A stretch of 12,081 nucleotides of DNA from SLQH01 sp964612995 (GCA_964612995.1 CAZTGE010000130.1:1-12081); one strand, 5' to 3'. Shown: positions 1-7,903, counted from the first letter of the stretch. Numbers and translations: made by a program. The notes: generated by a model from the sequence alone, not told the origin.

Positions 1-21
1 TCTCTGTGTTCTCTGTGGTTT
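1..21. repeat. Fragment of a TCTCTGTG-type dispersed repeat
   Basis: The octamer TCTCTGTG occurs at 1-8 and again at 10-17, followed by GTTT. The window edge cuts the element. I recall very similar 'ACCACAGAGAACACAGAGA' stretches scattered between genes in several environmental bacterial phyla, but I cannot check copies in this genome. Positions 22-178 show no gene, no clear terminator and no other repeat that I can support. Confidence 0.4.
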
Positions 22-178
22 ATGAGAGCACAGGAATAGGCCTGAGTAGTTACGCGTCGCCTTTACCTGCGTCAAACCGCCCGGCTCTCTTTGGTGCCTG
101 GGTCATAGTGACGCGGGCGGAGGCGACACAAGGCCCTCATTTGCGAGCTCTGAGTCGCCCTGCCGGCACACGTCGCAC

Positions 179-2176
179 TCAGTCGACCCCGCGCTGCAAA
201 CGGTAGAGCGAGCCGGGGGCGACCGGCTGGTTGAGGGACTCGACCCAGGCCCGGTCATCGCAGCGGTCGGCGTCGGCGGTGCCGTCGGGACCGTCGTAGA
301 CGATATGGTGGCCATCGCTGGCGTGCACGCCGACGGCGATGAAGCCCGGCGTGTCGCGCCAGCTGGCCAACCGGGTAACGCGACGCCAGGCCCTGTAGGG
401 GTGATAGTGACCCTGGGTCCAGTTCCACAACACCAGACCGGCGGCGTGGCGCGGGGGCACGTGAGCCGGACTGCCGCCCCCGACCAGCACGCCGCCGACC
501 AGCCGGTCGACGAGATTGTCGAGACCGGTGGACCCGTGGAGGTCGAGCCCGCCCGGCTCGGAGATACGGCAGTCGTGGATCACGTTCCCGCACGGCGTGC
601 CGCTGAGATTGATCGCGTGCATCGGTCGCTCGAGGTCGCAATCGCGCACCAGGCAGGCGGTGGCCACGCCGCCGAGACAGATGCCATTGTGCCCCGGGTT
701 GCCGGTGACCCGGACCCCGCTGGCGGTGCAGCGACAGCAGTTGCCCAGCCCCACCGCGGTGGTGCAGTTCTCGTGCACGGTGTCGCACACGAAGCTCTCG
801 GCGCACCACTGGAAATTGATGTGATCCCAGCCGTTGTCGTGCTCGGGGCTCTTGTGATGGGCGAAGTAGCCATCCCAATGCGCCCGCAGACGCAGATCGG
901 CGATACCCACGTCGTACAACAGCTCGACCGCCAACAGCCGCGCCGGCCAGGCCTCCTGCCGGGTCCAGTGGACCGGAGCGTCGAGCTCGACGTGTTCCCC
1001 GCCGACCGCACGGATCGTGACCATCTGCTGTACCGGCCGTCCGCCCGGCATGCGATAGCCAGAGGCCGGCTCGCAGGCATCGCCGATCAGGGCACCGATC
1101 AGGCGCAGCTCCGCCACCTCCTCGTGCACCAGGATGCAGGTATCGCCCGGCCGCAGCTCGTGCCCGGGGGCGACGGTGAGCACCGGGCTGCCGCGGGTGG
1201 CGGAGCACACCTCGGCCACCACCCGCTCCTGCTCCATCTGCGCCGCTGGCGGAGCGTCGGTGCCCATCTGCCCGGCGCGACCCGCCGGCCCCCGCCCGGT
1301 GAACAGGAACATCGGCCAGGCGCCCGCCTTCCATGGCTGCCGTGGATCCGCGGCGTGATCGGCGTAGCGGTGATTGACCACCAGCGTGCCGTCGGGACCG
1401 CTGCCGGCACCACGGATGACGATGCGCGAGTCGGCGATGACCACCGGTGGCCGGAATCCATCGACGCGGTAATCGAGCACTCCCGGCGGGAGCTGCACCA
1501 CTCCGCCGCCGGCGGCCGCGGCCGCGTCGACCGCCGCCTGCAGAGCCGGTCGGCACTCGCGCCCCGAGTCCGGCTCCAACCCGAAGTCGGTGGCAGCGAG
1601 GACCGGCAGGGCGGGATCGACGCGAGGCGGCGCTCCCGCTCGTCGCCCGGCTCGGCTCCAGTCCCACAGACGATCGGATTCCAGGATCCGCAGCCGGGGC
1701 CGGGCGACACCGCGTGGCGACGGCCGTGCGGCGAGGAATGTCACCGCCACCGGACCGGAAACCGGCCGGCCGGCCAGCTCGCCGGCGTACCGACCCTCCA
1801 CGATCCGATCGCCGTCTGCATTCAGGCCGACCGAGACCCGCAACGGGCCGCCAGCCACGACCCAAGGATCCGGCGCGATCAGGCCGTCGAACCGCCACTC
1901 CAGCCCATCACCACCCCGGCGCACGCGGAACTCGTGCAGCGCGCCGTTGAAGCTCGTGGCCTCGCCGATGCACACCCGATCCCAACGCTGATCGCGGCGA
2001 CGCACCTGGAGCTCGAGGTCGTGCTCCACCCCATCGCGCACCAGGACGCCGCGCAATACGAGCAGGAGATGGCCGGTCGCCGGCCACCGTCGCTGATCGC
2101 AGGGAGTATCGAAACTACCGTCAGTGCCATGGTCGTGCATGGCCACCACGCTAATAGCTGGGCCCACGCCTGCCAT
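179..2176 (-). CDS. Right-handed beta-helix protein, pectate-lyase-3 type, with N-terminal beta-rich domain
   Basis: The protein has 665 residues and a probable carbohydrate-active role; the reaction is unknown. Residues 35-150 are beta-rich and end in a pattern like GRYAGELAGRPVSGPVAV (128-145), which I read as a beta-sandwich. Around 196-233 is the classic opening of the pectate_lyase_3 fold: DFG, then QAAVDAA, GGGVVQLPPG. Residues 240-560 have the short repeated strands of a parallel beta-helix. The tail (580-665) contains GLVLWNW (580-586) and GFIAVGVHAS (611-620). There are 18 cysteines, 11 of them between 458 and 536. No signal peptide is visible, so export is doubtful. The start at 2176 lacks a good Shine-Dalgarno; Met13 (2140) is an alternative. 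It is the last gene of the leftward operon, 31 bases after the GH130 gene. It could be a lyase, an epimerase or a binding protein; the fold is more secure than the function. Confidence 0.8.
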   Translation of the reverse strand: MAGVGPAISVVAMHDHGTDGSFDTPCDQRRWPATGHLLLVLRGVLVRDGVEHDLELQVRRRDQRWDRVCIGEATSFNGALHEFRVRRGGDGLEWRFDGLIAPDPWVVAGGPLRVSVGLNADGDRIVEGRYAGELAGRPVSGPVAVTFLAARPSPRGVARPRLRILESDRLWDWSRAGRRAGAPPRVDPALPVLAATDFGLEPDSGRECRPALQAAVDAAAAAGGGVVQLPPGVLDYRVDGFRPPVVIADSRIVIRGAGSGPDGTLVVNHRYADHAADPRQPWKAGAWPMFLFTGRGPAGRAGQMGTDAPPAAQMEQERVVAEVCSATRGSPVLTVAPGHELRPGDTCILVHEEVAELRLIGALIGDACEPASGYRMPGGRPVQQMVTIRAVGGEHVELDAPVHWTRQEAWPARLLAVELLYDVGIADLRLRAHWDGYFAHHKSPEHDNGWDHINFQWCAESFVCDTVHENCTTAVGLGNCCRCTASGVRVTGNPGHNGICLGGVATACLVRDCDLERPMHAINLSGTPCGNVIHDCRISEPGGLDLHGSTGLDNLVDRLVGGVLVGGGSPAHVPPRHAAGLVLWNWTQGHYHPYRAWRRVTRLASWRDTPGFIAVGVHASDGHHIVYDGPDGTADADRCDDRAWVESLNQPVAPGSLYRLQRGVD

Positions 2177-2207
2177 GGGCTACCGGCCCATGCACTACCG
2201 CAGCGGC

Positions 2208-3734
2208 TCACGGCCCCAGGTCGACGAGTCGCTGGAGCAGCTCGGCCAGCGGCACGGTGGCGAAGGCGCTCGCCGAATCGCTCATCGCATAGGGCAAGAC
2301 CAACTGGCCGTTGTGGGCCAGCGCGCCGCAGCTGTAGACCACGTTCGGCACGTAGCCCTCACGCTCGTCCTCGAGTGGTTCGAGCAGCGGTTGACGCAAA
2401 CGTCCGATCACCCGTTCAGGCTCGTCGCGATCGAGGAGCGCCGCGCCGAGGCAGTAGCGACGCATCGGTCCTATACCGTGGGTGATCACGAGCCACCCGG
2501 CCTCGGTCTCGATCGGCGAACCGCAATTGCCGGTCTTGACGATCTCCCAGGGCTCCTGCGGCACCAGCAATTCCTGAGCATCATGCCAGAAATGGCGGTA
2601 CTGCGAACGCGAGATGGTCAGACGGAAGCCATCCTGGCGCCCGAGCATGACGTAGTCGCCGCCGATACGACGTGGAAACAGGGCCAGCCCCTTGCCGGCC
2701 ACCGCAGCGCCGTTGAGGGTGCACATGTGAAAGGAGAGGAAGTCGGTGGTCTCGAGCATCTGTGCGGCCATCGACCGCCCGCTGTAAGCGGTGCAGGTGG
2801 CATAGTAGGCCACCGCCCCGTCGTCCTCGACGAAGCGCACGAAGCGTGCGTCCTCGATCCCATTCTCCTCGCGCGGTGACACCGGGAATATCAGGCGCTC
2901 GCAGATGTCGTGGCTCTGCGGAAAGGTGATGGCGTAGTTGCACTCGGCCAGCCAACGCATCTGGTGCATGACCTGACCCATGGCGTTGTCCTCGCCGTGC
3001 TGGTAACGGACCCGCTCGATGGACCGTTCGAGATCGGTCCGGGTGAAGGTGGCGCCCAACCCGCCAAGCACCGCTTCGCCCACCGGATCGAGCGCACCCG
3101 CCTCGGCCAGGCGCCGGGCGAAGAGCTCGCGATCGTAGACCGCATCGGTCTCGACCCGCGGCGTCGAGAGATAGGGCGTGACCCGATCCAGATCGATCCG
3201 GCCCTCGGAATCGATCACGCCGGAACGGAAGGCGATGGAGGAGATGTGCCCCTCGCCGGTGGCGCGGAAGCTGATCACGAAGCGCAGCCCGTCCGACGGA
3301 AGACCCGATTGATCGGGATGGGGAACGATCGAGGGGTTGAAGAAAGCCGCCGCCTCGGCCGAGAACTCCGAGGTGCAATACGCGCCGACGAGCAAGCGGC
3401 GCCAATCGTTGAGCGCGGCGACCGCACGCGCCTCGTCCTCGCAGCCAGCCGCCACAAGATTCTTCGCAAGGCGGTCGCAGTTGTCGCGCAGCACCGCGAC
3501 CAGATCGCGATGCCGCTGCGAGAAATGCGCCCGGACATCGTTGAAGGTCCGCTGGGCGACCGCCGGGTCCATCGCCAGGATCGGCCGGATGTACCGCAGC
3601 GCGGTCCTGGCGTCGCCGTCCTGGAAGTACCGGGCGATCACCCGGGTGCTGTCGGCCTGCAGGCGTTCGATCCGACGATGGGCCAGCATCGGATCCGCGT
3701 TCGCTCGCGGCGGCGGTGCAGCGGAAGGATGCAT
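2208..3734 (-). CDS. Long-form GH130 family glycoside phosphorylase/hydrolase
   Basis: The protein has 508 residues. GH130 enzymes mostly phosphorolyse beta-mannosides, with some hydrolases, through a five-bladed beta-propeller. Residues 15-125 form a helical N-terminal extension typical of the longer members. The propeller begins at FFNPSIV (131-137) and RATGEGHISSI (157-167). The key signature is NGIEDARFVRF (291-301); Asp295 matches the family's catalytic acid. Other landmarks are GKGLALFPRRI (347-357), GNCGSPIE (402-409), ITHGIGPMR (417-425) and EGYVPNVVYSCG (459-470). The frame is open far upstream, but GAGGAG (3745-3740) fixes the start near 3734. The ATG at 3737 is only 2 bases from it, while 3734 sits at 5 bases. 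The gene follows the glycosyltransferase by 22 bases. GT4 plus long GH130 is, as I recall, a recurrent pair in many bacteria. The substrate is not known. Confidence 0.9.
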   Translation of the reverse strand: MHPSAAPPPRANADPMLAHRRIERLQADSTRVIARYFQDGDARTALRYIRPILAMDPAVAQRTFNDVRAHFSQRHRDLVAVLRDNCDRLAKNLVAAGCEDEARAVAALNDWRRLLVGAYCTSEFSAEAAAFFNPSIVPHPDQSGLPSDGLRFVISFRATGEGHISSIAFRSGVIDSEGRIDLDRVTPYLSTPRVETDAVYDRELFARRLAEAGALDPVGEAVLGGLGATFTRTDLERSIERVRYQHGEDNAMGQVMHQMRWLAECNYAITFPQSHDICERLIFPVSPREENGIEDARFVRFVEDDGAVAYYATCTAYSGRSMAAQMLETTDFLSFHMCTLNGAAVAGKGLALFPRRIGGDYVMLGRQDGFRLTISRSQYRHFWHDAQELLVPQEPWEIVKTGNCGSPIETEAGWLVITHGIGPMRRYCLGAALLDRDEPERVIGRLRQPLLEPLEDEREGYVPNVVYSCGALAHNGQLVLPYAMSDSASAFATVPLAELLQRLVDLGP

Positions 3735-3756
3735 CATCGCTCCTCGGTATATCGGC

Positions 3757-6174
3757 TCAAACGGTGGGCCCGGTCGGCATCGCGGCGAGCCCGGGATCGA
3801 ACAGGGACCTGCCTGGATCACACAGCGGAGTGACCCGATCCGGACGCAAGGCACGCAGATCGTCGCGATCCGATTCACCGTGGGTCTGCAGGTATTCACC
3901 GCGCCACATCTCGGCGTAGGCCAGCCAGAAGGCGAGCGTCGCCGGGGCGCCCTGGTTCTCGTTGAGATTGTCCACCAACAGGCAGTCACGACACCCGCCG
4001 GTCCGCGCATCGTAGAGCGGCATGCCCAGCTCGTTGCGTCCGAGGAACCACTGGAAGGCCCGGTCGGCCTCCACGGCCCAACGGGAATCGCTGGTCAGGC
4101 GGCGGGCCTCCTGACAGGCTGCGACCATCGCCGCCGCATCGCCAGGGTGCTGCGAGGCGTACCGCGGCGGGTGGCCGCGCCGCAGCCCGCCATCCTCGCC
4201 CACCGGCCGCAGGCGGCCGTGGTCGTCGACCGCGAGGGCCGTGAGCCAGGCGAGACACTCCAATCCGGCGTCGAACATCTCGCCGTGGCTGGTCCAGTAA
4301 CCGCTGAGCAGCAGGGCGTGGGCCAGGGTCGCGGCCGCCGGTCCGACCGGATCGGTGAACCAGTGCCAGTCCGGATGCCGCGCCGTGCGACAGGCGGACA
4401 GCAGACGCTCGGCCAGGGCGAGGCGCAGCTGACGCGCATGATGATCGCCGGCGAAGCGGCGGAAGTACTCGTGGATCCCCAGCACGACCCGCGCACAAGC
4501 CAGGGGCTCGGTGAAGGACGCCGCACGCTGCAGCATCTGGGCGAACAACTGGGCCGCGAGTCCACGGGTGCCGACCATGCGGCTGCGCCCGAGCACCGCG
4601 CCCAAGGCGTGGACGATGCTGCCGAGCACGTCATCGCCAACCACCTGGTCGTCCCAGGTCCGGGCATAGGTCAGGCGTTCAGCCACCGCATCCGCGTTGC
4701 CACCGATCGCATGGCAGAGGAAGGCGAGATACCGCGCGGCCCAGCTCGCCAGCTCGTCCTGGTTCTCCGGCGCGATGATCCCTTCGAGGTCCACGCACAA
4801 ACGTAATGCGCCGGCCTGATCGGCGGTGCGATAGCCACCGGATCGGTCGGGTACCGTCAGCACAGCATGGCGCAACAAGCCGGTGTCATCGGCCAGGTGG
4901 CGCAGGTGACGCAGCGTGAGCGGGGGAAGCTCGAGATTCGCCTTTGGCTGCTCGGCCGGATCGCGTGCGCGCCCAGCCAGATGTGCCCGATGCCCTTGCC
5001 GCGCCTGCGCGAAGGCCCGCATGTAGCGCTGCGCCACAGTGCTCCAGATCATGTCCCGGCCGTGGATGTAGGCCCGCTTGCGCATCGCCTGGCGTTCGAC
5101 CTCGTCGTCGAGCAGCCGGTTGAGCGCCACTGCGATCGCGTCGGGATCGCGGAACGGCACCAGCACCCCACGGCCATCGGCGAGCAGATCCTGGGCATGA
5201 TAATAGGGCGTCGAGACCACCGCCTTGCCCGCGCCCACGCTGTAGGCGAGGGTTCCCGAGGTGATCTGGTCCTCGTTGAGGTACGGCGTGATGTAGAAGT
5301 CCGCTGCACCGATGAAGTCGACCAGTTCACCGAGCGAGACATACCGGTTGTGGAACATCAGGTGCTCGCCGACTCCCAGTTCCTCGCCCAGGCGCTGCAG
5401 CTGGGTACGGTAATCCTCGCCCTGCAGACGCAGCATGGCCGGATGAGTTGCGCCAAGGATGATGTAGACGAAATCTGGATGGGTCCGGATCACAGCCGGA
5501 AGGGCGCGAATGGCGTATTCCAGCCCCTTGCTCGGATTGAGCAGCCCGAAGGTCAGCGCTGCCGGTCGACCGGCAATGCCGAAGCGGTCCTTGTGGAACC
5601 CGGAATCGACGAAGGGGACGTCGGGCACGCCATGCGGGATGTGATCGATCTTCGCCGGGTCGAGGCCGTAGCCCTGGGCGAAGAAATCGCAGGCCATCGG
5701 ATTCATCACCACCAAGCGGTCGCTGAGCCCTGCCACCGCGATCATCCCCGCCCGCCAGGGATCCTCCGGCTGCTTGAGCACCGTATGACAGGTGGTCACC
5801 ACCGGCATGCGCAGGCGACGGAGCATGCCGAGCACATGACTGCCGACCGGACCACCGAAAATCCCGAATTCGTGCTGAAGGCAGACCAGGTCGTAGTTGT
5901 TCATGTTGAGGAACTCGGCCGCCCGGCGATAGGCCGCGGGATCCTCCATCGCGATCTCGAAGCAGACCCGGTCGTCGTAGTCGTATCCCTGATCACGATC
6001 GTTTATCGCCACCACCCGAACCTCGACCGCGGGATAGGCCGTGGCCAGGGCGACGGCCAGATCCTGGGTGAAGGTGGCGATACCGCAGCGCCGCGGTGGA
6101 TAGGTTCCAATGCAAGCGACCCTGTGGATCGCGCCGTTGTCGAAGAAGGAGTCAGACTGGGTATGGGAGCGCAT
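3757..6174 (-). CDS. GT4-type glycosyltransferase with large helical C-terminal domain
   Basis: The protein has 805 residues. The N-terminal half (17-390) is a GT-B glycosyltransferase: GTYPPRRCGIATFT (23-36) opens the acceptor domain, and CLQHEFGIFGGP (98-109) and HTVLKQPEDPW (130-140) follow. The nucleotide-sugar half has IPHGVPD (179-185), FGLLNPSKGLEYAI (209-222) and the E-x7-E-like region TPYLNEDQITSGTLAYSVGAGKAVVSTPY (296-323, given in parts as TPYLNEDQITSG and GAGKAVVSTPY). The C-terminal half (about 415-765) is all helical, like an alpha/alpha toroid, from DDTGLLRHA (429-437) to GGCRD (726-730) and NENQGAPATL (738-747). Several acidic motifs I expect in this domain are replaced (see findings). 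The chosen Met is the only one that fits the family N-terminus: the open frame continues to 6372 through the promoter region. The Shine-Dalgarno is weak (AAGG, 6 bases away). It is the first gene of the leftward operon. The product is probably cytoplasmic; donor and acceptor are unknown. Confidence 0.9.
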   Translation of the reverse strand: MRSHTQSDSFFDNGAIHRVACIGTYPPRRCGIATFTQDLAVALATAYPAVEVRVVAINDRDQGYDYDDRVCFEIAMEDPAAYRRAAEFLNMNNYDLVCLQHEFGIFGGPVGSHVLGMLRRLRMPVVTTCHTVLKQPEDPWRAGMIAVAGLSDRLVVMNPMACDFFAQGYGLDPAKIDHIPHGVPDVPFVDSGFHKDRFGIAGRPAALTFGLLNPSKGLEYAIRALPAVIRTHPDFVYIILGATHPAMLRLQGEDYRTQLQRLGEELGVGEHLMFHNRYVSLGELVDFIGAADFYITPYLNEDQITSGTLAYSVGAGKAVVSTPYYHAQDLLADGRGVLVPFRDPDAIAVALNRLLDDEVERQAMRKRAYIHGRDMIWSTVAQRYMRAFAQARQGHRAHLAGRARDPAEQPKANLELPPLTLRHLRHLADDTGLLRHAVLTVPDRSGGYRTADQAGALRLCVDLEGIIAPENQDELASWAARYLAFLCHAIGGNADAVAERLTYARTWDDQVVGDDVLGSIVHALGAVLGRSRMVGTRGLAAQLFAQMLQRAASFTEPLACARVVLGIHEYFRRFAGDHHARQLRLALAERLLSACRTARHPDWHWFTDPVGPAAATLAHALLLSGYWTSHGEMFDAGLECLAWLTALAVDDHGRLRPVGEDGGLRRGHPPRYASQHPGDAAAMVAACQEARRLTSDSRWAVEADRAFQWFLGRNELGMPLYDARTGGCRDCLLVDNLNENQGAPATLAFWLAYAEMWRGEYLQTHGESDRDDLRALRPDRVTPLCDPGRSLFDPGLAAMPTGPTV

Positions 6175-6203
6175 TGGTCGCCTTGGGGTCTTCCGGGGCC
6201 GAT

Positions 6204-6231
6204 ACTCTACTGCATGTGCCGGCGCTGCCAA
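6204..6231 (-). promoter_or_regulatory. Sigma70-like promoter for the GT4-GH130-beta-helix operon
   Basis: Reading leftward, TTGGCA (6231-6226) is a 5/6 match to the -35 consensus. A 16-base spacer follows, then TAGAGT (6209-6204), a 4/6 match to -10. Transcription would begin near 6197, giving a leader of about 23 bases before the ATG at 6174. Position and spacing fit well, but this is a by-eye call. Confidence 0.45.
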
Positions 6232-6264
6232 GATGAGCCGGAGACCATGTCCACCGACCATCTT

Positions 6265-6323
6265 CCACCGGGTGGCCCTGAGTGTATCGTGCAGCCTCCT
6301 TCCCCTTCCTTTTCCTCTTCCCT
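6265..6323. promoter_or_regulatory. Divergent-promoter region: short palindrome and 29-base pyrimidine tract
   Basis: CCACC-G-GGTGG (6265-6275) is a small perfect inverted repeat about 34 bases upstream of the leftward -35 box, a place where an operator could sit. Positions 6295-6323 are 29 uninterrupted pyrimidines on the plus strand, in what would be the leader of the rightward GH130 gene. I see no convincing rightward -35/-10 pair, so how 6358-7446 is transcribed is open. Confidence 0.3.
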
Positions 6324-6357
6324 GGCCGGAATCTGTCGCCGGCATCGAGGACCCGCC

Positions 6358-7446
6358 ATGGTCACCATCCACGCCCGTCGCCCGCTACTGCTGCCGGCCG
6401 ACATCACGCCCAGTCGCCCCGACATGCAGGTGGTCGGCATCTTCAACCCCGGCGCCATCGACTGCGGTGACCACACGCTGATCCTGGCCAGGGTGAGCGA
6501 GGCCCCGATCGAGCGGCGGGACGGCTGGCATCCGGCTCCCCGCTGGCGCAGTGACGGCAGCGGCCTCGAACTCGACTGGCTTCCGGCGACGGAGTGGTCC
6601 ACCCAGGACTCCCGCTCGCTCGAACACCGTGACAGCGGGTTCGTCCGCCTCACCTTCACCTCGCACCTGCGTGCCATCCGCCATCCCCTCGACCTCCAGC
6701 GTCAGGCCGTGACGCCGCCGCAACATCCCCTCCTGCCGCAGGGGGAGCTGGAGATCTATGGCATCGAAGACCCGCGCATCACCCGGGTCGACAACGACTG
6801 CCTGCTCAGCTATGTCTGCGTCTCGCCTGCGGCCGCCTGCACCGCCCTGGCCCGCACGCGCGACGGCACCGTGCTCGACCGGCTCGGGGTCTGCTTCCCG
6901 CCGGAGAACAAGGATGTGGTGCTGTTCCCCGAACGCATCGCCGGTCGCCTGGCCGCGCTGCATCGTCCGAACCCCCGCTACCGCTTTCGCGCGCCGGAGA
7001 TCTGGATCGGTTTCTCACCCGACGGCGTGCACTGGGGCGACCATCGCCCCCTGCGCTGGCCCCGGGGCGCCAGCGACGCCGCATGGTGCGCCGGCAAGAC
7101 CGGAGCCGGCTGCGTGCCGGTGCGCACCGCCGCGGGCTGGCTGGTCATCTACCATGGCAACGCCCGCCCACCGGCCGACGCATCCTCGGAGACCGGCGCC
7201 TACGTCGCCGCGGCACTGCTGCTCGACCTGGAGGATCCGACCCGGGTCATCGCCACCACCCCCGAACCGCTGATCGCCCCCACCACCGCCTTCGAACGCG
7301 ATGGCTTCCTACCCGACGTCATCTTCCCCACCGCGCTGCTCGACCGCGGCACACGCTGGGCGGTGGTCTATGGTGCGGCCGACACCAGCATCGGGGTACT
7401 CGAGATCGACAAGTCCGACCTGGAAGCGGCCCTGGTCCGGGCCTGA
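6358..7446 (+). CDS. Short-form GH130 family glycoside phosphorylase/hydrolase
   Basis: The protein has 362 residues, the usual length of single-domain GH130 enzymes such as beta-mannoside phosphorylases. Motifs run in family order: GIFNPGAI (27-34), YGIEDPRI (134-141) with Asp138 at the catalytic-acid position, NKDVVLFPERI (184-194), HRPNPRY (202-208), KTGAGCVPV (247-255), WLVIYHG (261-267) and VVYGAADTSIGV (336-347). The KTGAG and HRP segments resemble the phosphate- and sugar-binding loops of phosphorylases, so phosphorolysis is likelier than hydrolysis; this is inference. The start at 6358 is set by GAGGA six bases upstream; the frame is open much farther upstream but runs antisense through the glycosyltransferase. 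The gene is divergent from the GT4 operon across 183 bases. It differs clearly from the 508-residue GH130 of that operon, so it is not a recent duplicate. No signal peptide is visible. Confidence 0.9.
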   Translation: MVTIHARRPLLLPADITPSRPDMQVVGIFNPGAIDCGDHTLILARVSEAPIERRDGWHPAPRWRSDGSGLELDWLPATEWSTQDSRSLEHRDSGFVRLTFTSHLRAIRHPLDLQRQAVTPPQHPLLPQGELEIYGIEDPRITRVDNDCLLSYVCVSPAAACTALARTRDGTVLDRLGVCFPPENKDVVLFPERIAGRLAALHRPNPRYRFRAPEIWIGFSPDGVHWGDHRPLRWPRGASDAAWCAGKTGAGCVPVRTAAGWLVIYHGNARPPADASSETGAYVAAALLLDLEDPTRVIATTPEPLIAPTTAFERDGFLPDVIFPTALLDRGTRWAVVYGAADTSIGVLEIDKSDLEAALVRA

Positions 7447-7903
7447 TCCGCACGGGCCAATGCCTGGCGAAAACGGCGATCGATGGGCCATCTGCCCACG
7501 ACTTGTCCTCCATAATCGACATCCGACGCGCAAACCAGGCATGGCGCATCGGTCGCAGCCATTCTGATCAGCGGCAATACCGGTAAATCGTCGCCGCTCG
7601 CCTGCCGGCCGCCAGGCAACCTCGGCCAAGAATCCGCATTTCGACCGATCAGGGCCTCGTCATCCGTCGGGACCACCCTCTTGAATCCGCATTGACCCCA
7701 GATTCCGCCGGTTTCCATCCGTCGCGTTGCCGGCATGGCGCGATTTGACTTCTTTAACCATGTGGTAGCAAATGTGTGTCCCGGACATCGCTGACCGTTT
7801 GCCTCAAAATGGGTGTTTTGACTTGACCCCTTCGGCATCATGCTCATCATTTGCTCCATCACGGCTCACGAACGGGCCGGACCAGCCCCGAGGACCACCC
7901 ATC
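7447..7903 (+). promoter_or_regulatory. Non-coding region upstream of ilvB, with direct repeats and a candidate promoter
   Basis: This stretch of 457 bases has no credible gene and is less GC-rich towards its right end. GAATCCGCATT occurs at 7630-7640 and again at 7683-7693, with a partial GATTCCGCC near 7701. A possible ilvB promoter is TTGACC (7823-7828), a 16-base spacer and CATCAT (7845-7850), giving a leader of about 47 bases. Another TTGAC lies at 7818 and one at 7745. I see no T-box, no Ile/Leu/Val-rich leader peptide and no clear terminator after the GH130 gene. Confidence 0.3.

Noticed and set aside
305..2485. Plus-strand open frame of 726 codons opposite the beta-helix gene
   Set aside because: High GC suppresses stop codons. 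The translation has no recognisable domain, while the minus strand reads as a clear pectate_lyase_3 protein over the same bases.
4867..6357. Upstream extension of the 6358-7446 GH130 frame, and of the GT4 frame to 6372
   Set aside because: Both extensions lie antisense to, or across the promoter of, the neighbouring gene. Homologous sequence begins just after the internal Met chosen in each case; GAGGA supports 6358.
7484..7498. TGGGC/GCCCA hairpin as terminator of the short GH130 gene
   Set aside because: The stem is only 5 bp and no T-run follows.
7735..7794. 19-codon open frame with three valines as an ilv leader peptide
   Set aside because: It has no Shine-Dalgarno, valine content is low for an attenuator, and no terminator/antiterminator pair with a T-run follows before ilvB.
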